The notes under the pieces are model-generated. The model was not told the origin of the DNA and searched no databases. It saw only the letters and a list, made by a program, of their open reading frames with translations. From the NCBI GenBank assembly GCA_019419895.1, contig JAHZIE010000091.1, forward strand, positions 1 through 7,348: DNA of 7,348 nucleotides. The letters run 5' to 3'. Made by a program: the position numbers and the translations under genes. This document shows, in pieces, positions 5,649-7,348 of this stretch; the stretch's first letter is position 1, and each line of letters opens with the position of its first letter. The stretch comes from Clostridiales bacterium. Its GTDB lineage: Bacteria > Bacillota > Clostridia > Oscillospirales > Acutalibacteraceae.

Positions 5649-5702
5649 TGTAAAAAATGCATCAAATGTCCGATGTGTTCTCTATGTTCTCTATGTTCTC
5701 TG
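5649..5702. repeat. 9-nt-period array, copy 2
   Basis: On the plus strand TGT or TGC occurs exactly every 9 nt at 5649, 5658, 5667, 5676, 5685 and 5694. The last three units are near-identical (TGTTCTCTA twice, then TGTTCTCTG) while the first three are diverged. ATGTCCGATGTG (5666-5677) nearly matches ATGTCCAATGTG in the array at 664-744, indicating one repeat family. The plus-strand frame from ATG 5646 has Cys at every third residue (MCKKCIKCPMC) but lacks a ribosome binding site and runs antisense into the methyltransferase gene. Confidence 0.75.
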
Positions 5703-6497
5703 TACTCTGTCTGGTTCACAGAGCCATCCCTGACAGAGGTAGGGAATAGAAAGCCTGCCGCCCTCCTCTTCAGCCGCGAAAAGCTCCGCCAGAGCCTCCT
5801 GATAGGGGCGGTAATTTTTTTCTTCCGGCCTGGGGGCGTAGGAGGAGGAAAGCCCCCTTCCAAGAAATTCCTCCAGAGTGTAACGCTGGAAAAAGGGGAG
5901 GGAAATCTCCTCGGCGGGAGGCAGCCCCTCAAAAAACAGCCGGAGGTTTTTCTCCCGGCGTCCCTCTCCGTCCTTTCCCTTTCCTCCGGAAAATCCGGTG
6001 AATTCCGGACAGAAGCGCCGGCACACCTCCGCCCATTTTTGTACGGCGGGATCGCTTTCCACCCTGGAATTCCAAATTAAGGCCGCTTTTACGCCCGGGC
6101 GGCCGATCCTACGGCACTCTTCCCGGAAAAGGAGGGGTTCAAACCAGTGGAAAGCCTGCGCGGCGGTGATAAGACCGACGGTATGGCTGGGAAGGTGGGT
6201 ATCCCGGTCGCTCCCGTCCAGGACGGAAAGCCTCGTTTGGTCCCATCCCCCTTCCTCCGCCTCCCGGAGAAGGGTTTCCCTCATGTCGCGGTTGGGCTCC
6301 ACCGCGGCGACACGGTACCCCGCCTCAAGAAGCTGGCGGGTAAAAATTCCGGTTCCCGCGCCAATATCAGCGGCGTCGTTTTCTTCCGGAGGGCAGCGGC
6401 GGGCGAGAAGCTCCACCAGCTCCTGGGGATAGGCGGGACGGCTTTTGGCGTAAACCTGGGCGATACCAGAAAATTTTTCTGTTGTGTTCCTTTCCAT
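5691..6497 (-). CDS. Class I SAM-dependent methyltransferase
   Basis: This 268-residue protein is a soluble Rossmann-fold methyltransferase (methyltransferase 11/25 type) that transfers a methyl group from S-adenosylmethionine to an unknown small-molecule acceptor. The N-terminal FSGIAQVYAKSRPAYP (9-24) is typical of the subgroup. Motif I is DIGAGTGIF (44-52), the acidic SAM-ribose contact is E67 in AAVEPN, and AAQAFHWF (112-119) and LIWN (140-143) are the usual post-motif signatures. The start at 6497 is fixed by GGAGGA (6509-6504) at 6-nt spacing; longer frames upstream are unsupported. The C-terminus (last residues VQRT and the TAG stop) lies within the 9-nt-period array, so the native end may have been altered. 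It diverges from the DUF6506-like gene across 124 bp. Confidence 0.9.
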   Translation of the reverse strand: MERNTTEKFSGIAQVYAKSRPAYPQELVELLARRCPPEENDAADIGAGTGIFTRQLLEAGYRVAAVEPNRDMRETLLREAEEGGWDQTRLSVLDGSDRDTHLPSHTVGLITAAQAFHWFEPLLFREECRRIGRPGVKAALIWNSRVESDPAVQKWAEVCRRFCPEFTGFSGGKGKDGEGRREKNLRLFFEGLPPAEEISLPFFQRYTLEEFLGRGLSSSYAPRPEEKNYRPYQEALAELFAAEEEGGRLSIPYLCQGWLCEPDRVQRT

Positions 6498-6524
6498 GGG
6501 GACTCCTCCTGTCAGTTTATTTAG

Positions 6525-6560
6525 GAATTCCGCCGTCAAAAAAAGGACGGCGCGGAATTC
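6525..6560. promoter_or_regulatory. Inverted repeat between divergent genes
   Basis: GAATTCCGCCGTC (6525-6537) pairs with GACGGCGCGGAATTC (6546-6560), with two extra bases on the right arm and an A-rich 8-nt spacer. It sits in the 124-bp gap between the methyltransferase and the DUF6506-like gene. It could be an operator, or a hairpin in either 5' leader. I find no convincing -35/-10 pair in this gap. Confidence 0.45.
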
Positions 6561-6621
6561 ATTGGCGCGCACAAAGCGTTCCCGGCCGAAGGGGCTGAAA
6601 TGGGAAAGAAAGGATGATTGG

Positions 6622-6912
6622 ATGAAATTCGCGTTTATCATTATGGGAGAATTCGACGCCGCCAGAGACATGGCGGAAATCCATGGCGGGAAAGCCTGTC
6701 TTATGGGCGTTTCCACTATAGAAGAAGCCTGTACGGCGGCGAAACAGCTGTTGGACAAGGGCGTCGGCTGTATTGAACTGTGCGGCGCTTTCGGCCCCTC
6801 CGGGGCGAAAAAAGTCATAGAGGCGACAGGGAATTCCATCCCTGTCGGGTATGTCGCCCATCTGCCGGAACAGGAAGAGCTCTATGCCAGAACCTTTGGC
6901 CAAAAGAAATGA
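6622..6912 (+). CDS. DUF6506-like small protein
   Basis: This 96-residue soluble protein begins MKFAFIIMGEFDAARDMAEI and contains STIEEACTAAKQLLDKG (near 32-48), the conserved-looking CIELCGAFGPSGAKKVIEATG (near 50-70) and IPVGYVAHLPEQEEL (near 73-87). This pattern matches my memory of the DUF6506 family, short proteins with no assigned function; the recall is moderate, not certain. The alternating strands and helices suggest a small alpha/beta fold. The ATG at 6622 follows AAAGGA (6609-6614); a longer in-frame extension back to 6484 overlaps the methyltransferase start and is unlikely. No signal peptide or membrane segment is seen. Confidence 0.8.
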   Translation: MKFAFIIMGEFDAARDMAEIHGGKACLMGVSTIEEACTAAKQLLDKGVGCIELCGAFGPSGAKKVIEATGNSIPVGYVAHLPEQEELYARTFGQKK

Positions 6913-6963
6913 ACTTCTTCCAAATCCGGCGGACCCATCCGTTCCGGGCCGCTCGGGCTATTT

Positions 6964-7161
6964 TTATATCCCGTCCGGTTCGGAAGGGGCGGTTTTTCTC
7001 CGGCTTTCCTTCCGGCAGCCGCCCGGGGTGAGGCCGATTTTTTTCTTAAAGAGCTTGTTGAAAAATTTAATGTCCTTGTAACCCACCTTGTAGGGGATGG
7101 AAAGGATGAGCCTTCCCGTGGAGGCCGGCGGACCCCTCTGTCCCGGGATGTCCGGGTTTTT
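6964..7161 (-). pseudogene. AraC-family C-terminal fragment, unit 1
   Basis: The 65 sense codons include PYKVGYKDIKFFNKLFKKK and GLTPGGCRKE, unmistakably the second helix-turn-helix and tail of an AraC/XylS DNA-binding domain (usual form: YEVGYKDxxFFxKxFKKxxGxTPxxYRK). The first helix-turn-helix and any sensor domain are absent, and the frame upstream runs into the stop codon of the next unit, so this is a duplicated gene tail, not a whole gene. Changes such as Tyr to Cys in the terminal YRK motif suggest it is decaying. Confidence 0.75.
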
Positions 7162-7163
7162 TT
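7142..7163 (+). terminator. Terminator-like hairpin inside repeat unit 2
   Basis: CCCGG (7142-7146) and CCGGG (7152-7156) form a short stem with a 5-nt loop, directly followed by seven T residues. It could stop rightward transcripts. The matching place in unit 1 (6944-6965) has a broken stem but retains five T residues. Confidence 0.45.
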
Positions 7164-7348
7164 ATATCCCGTCCGGTTCGGAAGGGGCGGGCTCCCTCTG
7201 GGCTTCCTTCCGATACCCGCCAGGGGTGAGGCCGGTTTTTTTCTTAAAGACCTTGTTGAAAAATTTAATGTCCTTGTAACCCACCTCGTAGGAGATGGAA
7301 AGGATGAGCCTTCCCGTGGAGGCCGGCGGACCCCTCTGTCCCGGGATG
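7162..7348 (-). pseudogene. AraC-family C-terminal fragment, unit 2 (cut by window edge)
   Basis: This in-frame sister of the previous fragment keeps a better consensus: SYEVGYKDIKFFNKVFKKK, then TGLTPGGYRKE, ending EPDGI and a stop at 7162-7164. Upstream, the frame reads through non-AraC sequence (GQRGPPASTGRLILS) into the start of a third unit, so it too is probably a tail fragment. An intact AraC gene, the source of the tails, is expected further right on the minus strand but is not in view. Confidence 0.65.

Larger units (their letters stand above)
6926..7348. repeat. Tandem array of 198-199 bp units, at least 2.1 copies
   Basis: CCGGCGGACCC recurs at 6926, 7125 and 7323, giving unit lengths of 199 and 198 bp, with the third unit cut by the window edge. 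The third copy's 26 visible bases are identical to the second. The first unit has diverged most, especially in its left part (6937-6960) and around 6989-7020. Each unit carries an AraC C-terminal coding segment on the minus strand. The array starts only 13 bp after the stop of the DUF6506-like gene. Confidence 0.9.

Noticed and set aside
5646..6080. Plus-strand 144-codon frame starting with a Cys-every-third-residue segment.
   Set aside because: The Cys pattern comes from the 9-nt array and the rest is antisense to the methyltransferase; there is no ribosome binding site.
6498..6839. 114-residue N-terminal extension of the methyltransferase.
   Set aside because: It crosses the divergent DUF6506-like gene antisense, while ATG 6497 has a GGAGGA site at good spacing and fits the family start.

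Overview
The window looks like chromosomal DNA from an anaerobic, probably gut-associated Clostridia-type Bacillota. The signs are strong AAAGGAG/GGAGGA ribosome binding sites, extended TGGTATAAT promoters, a Cof-type HAD phosphatase, a GH94 disaccharide phosphorylase and AraC-type sequence. I cannot name the genus. Base composition is mosaic: most genes are moderately GC-rich, but positions about 4720-5470 are clearly AT-rich.

Layout. Positions 1-780 hold no convincing gene; they contain AT-rich and purine-rich stretches, an 11-bp tandem repeat, a promoter near 503-531 and a degenerate 9-nt-period repeat that ends shortly before the first gene. A Cof-type HAD hydrolase follows (781-1593, +). 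Next is a gene-free stretch of about 610 bp with its own promoter (TATAAT at 1771), a predicted branched RNA and a terminator-like hairpin; it leads into a GH94 glycoside phosphorylase (2208-4502, +), which ends at a 38-bp perfect palindrome.

Positions 4594-5581 form a compact cassette. Two near-identical direct repeats of about 110 bp flank a small Xre/Cro-type regulator (4754-4954, -) and a divergent DUF2493 SLOG-superfamily protein (5067-5429, +). The two genes appear to be driven by back-to-back promoters that share one -35 element, and a 46-bp perfect palindrome covers the SLOG -10 box and start site. This is the best candidate in the window for an undescribed mobile or conflict-type module: a nucleotide-sensing-fold protein under a dedicated repressor, with foreign base composition.

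Right of the cassette are a class I SAM-dependent methyltransferase (5691-6497, -), whose last codons and stop merge into a second copy of the 9-nt-period repeat, and a divergent 96-residue DUF6506-like protein (6622-6912, +). The window ends in a tandem array of 198-199 bp units (from 6926 to beyond the edge). Each unit carries, on the minus strand, the C-terminal part of an AraC-family DNA-binding domain, apparently duplicated gene tails rather than whole genes.

The metabolic genes (phosphatase, phosphorylase, methyltransferase) do not form one obvious operon. Orientations and intervening hairpins suggest separate transcription units.
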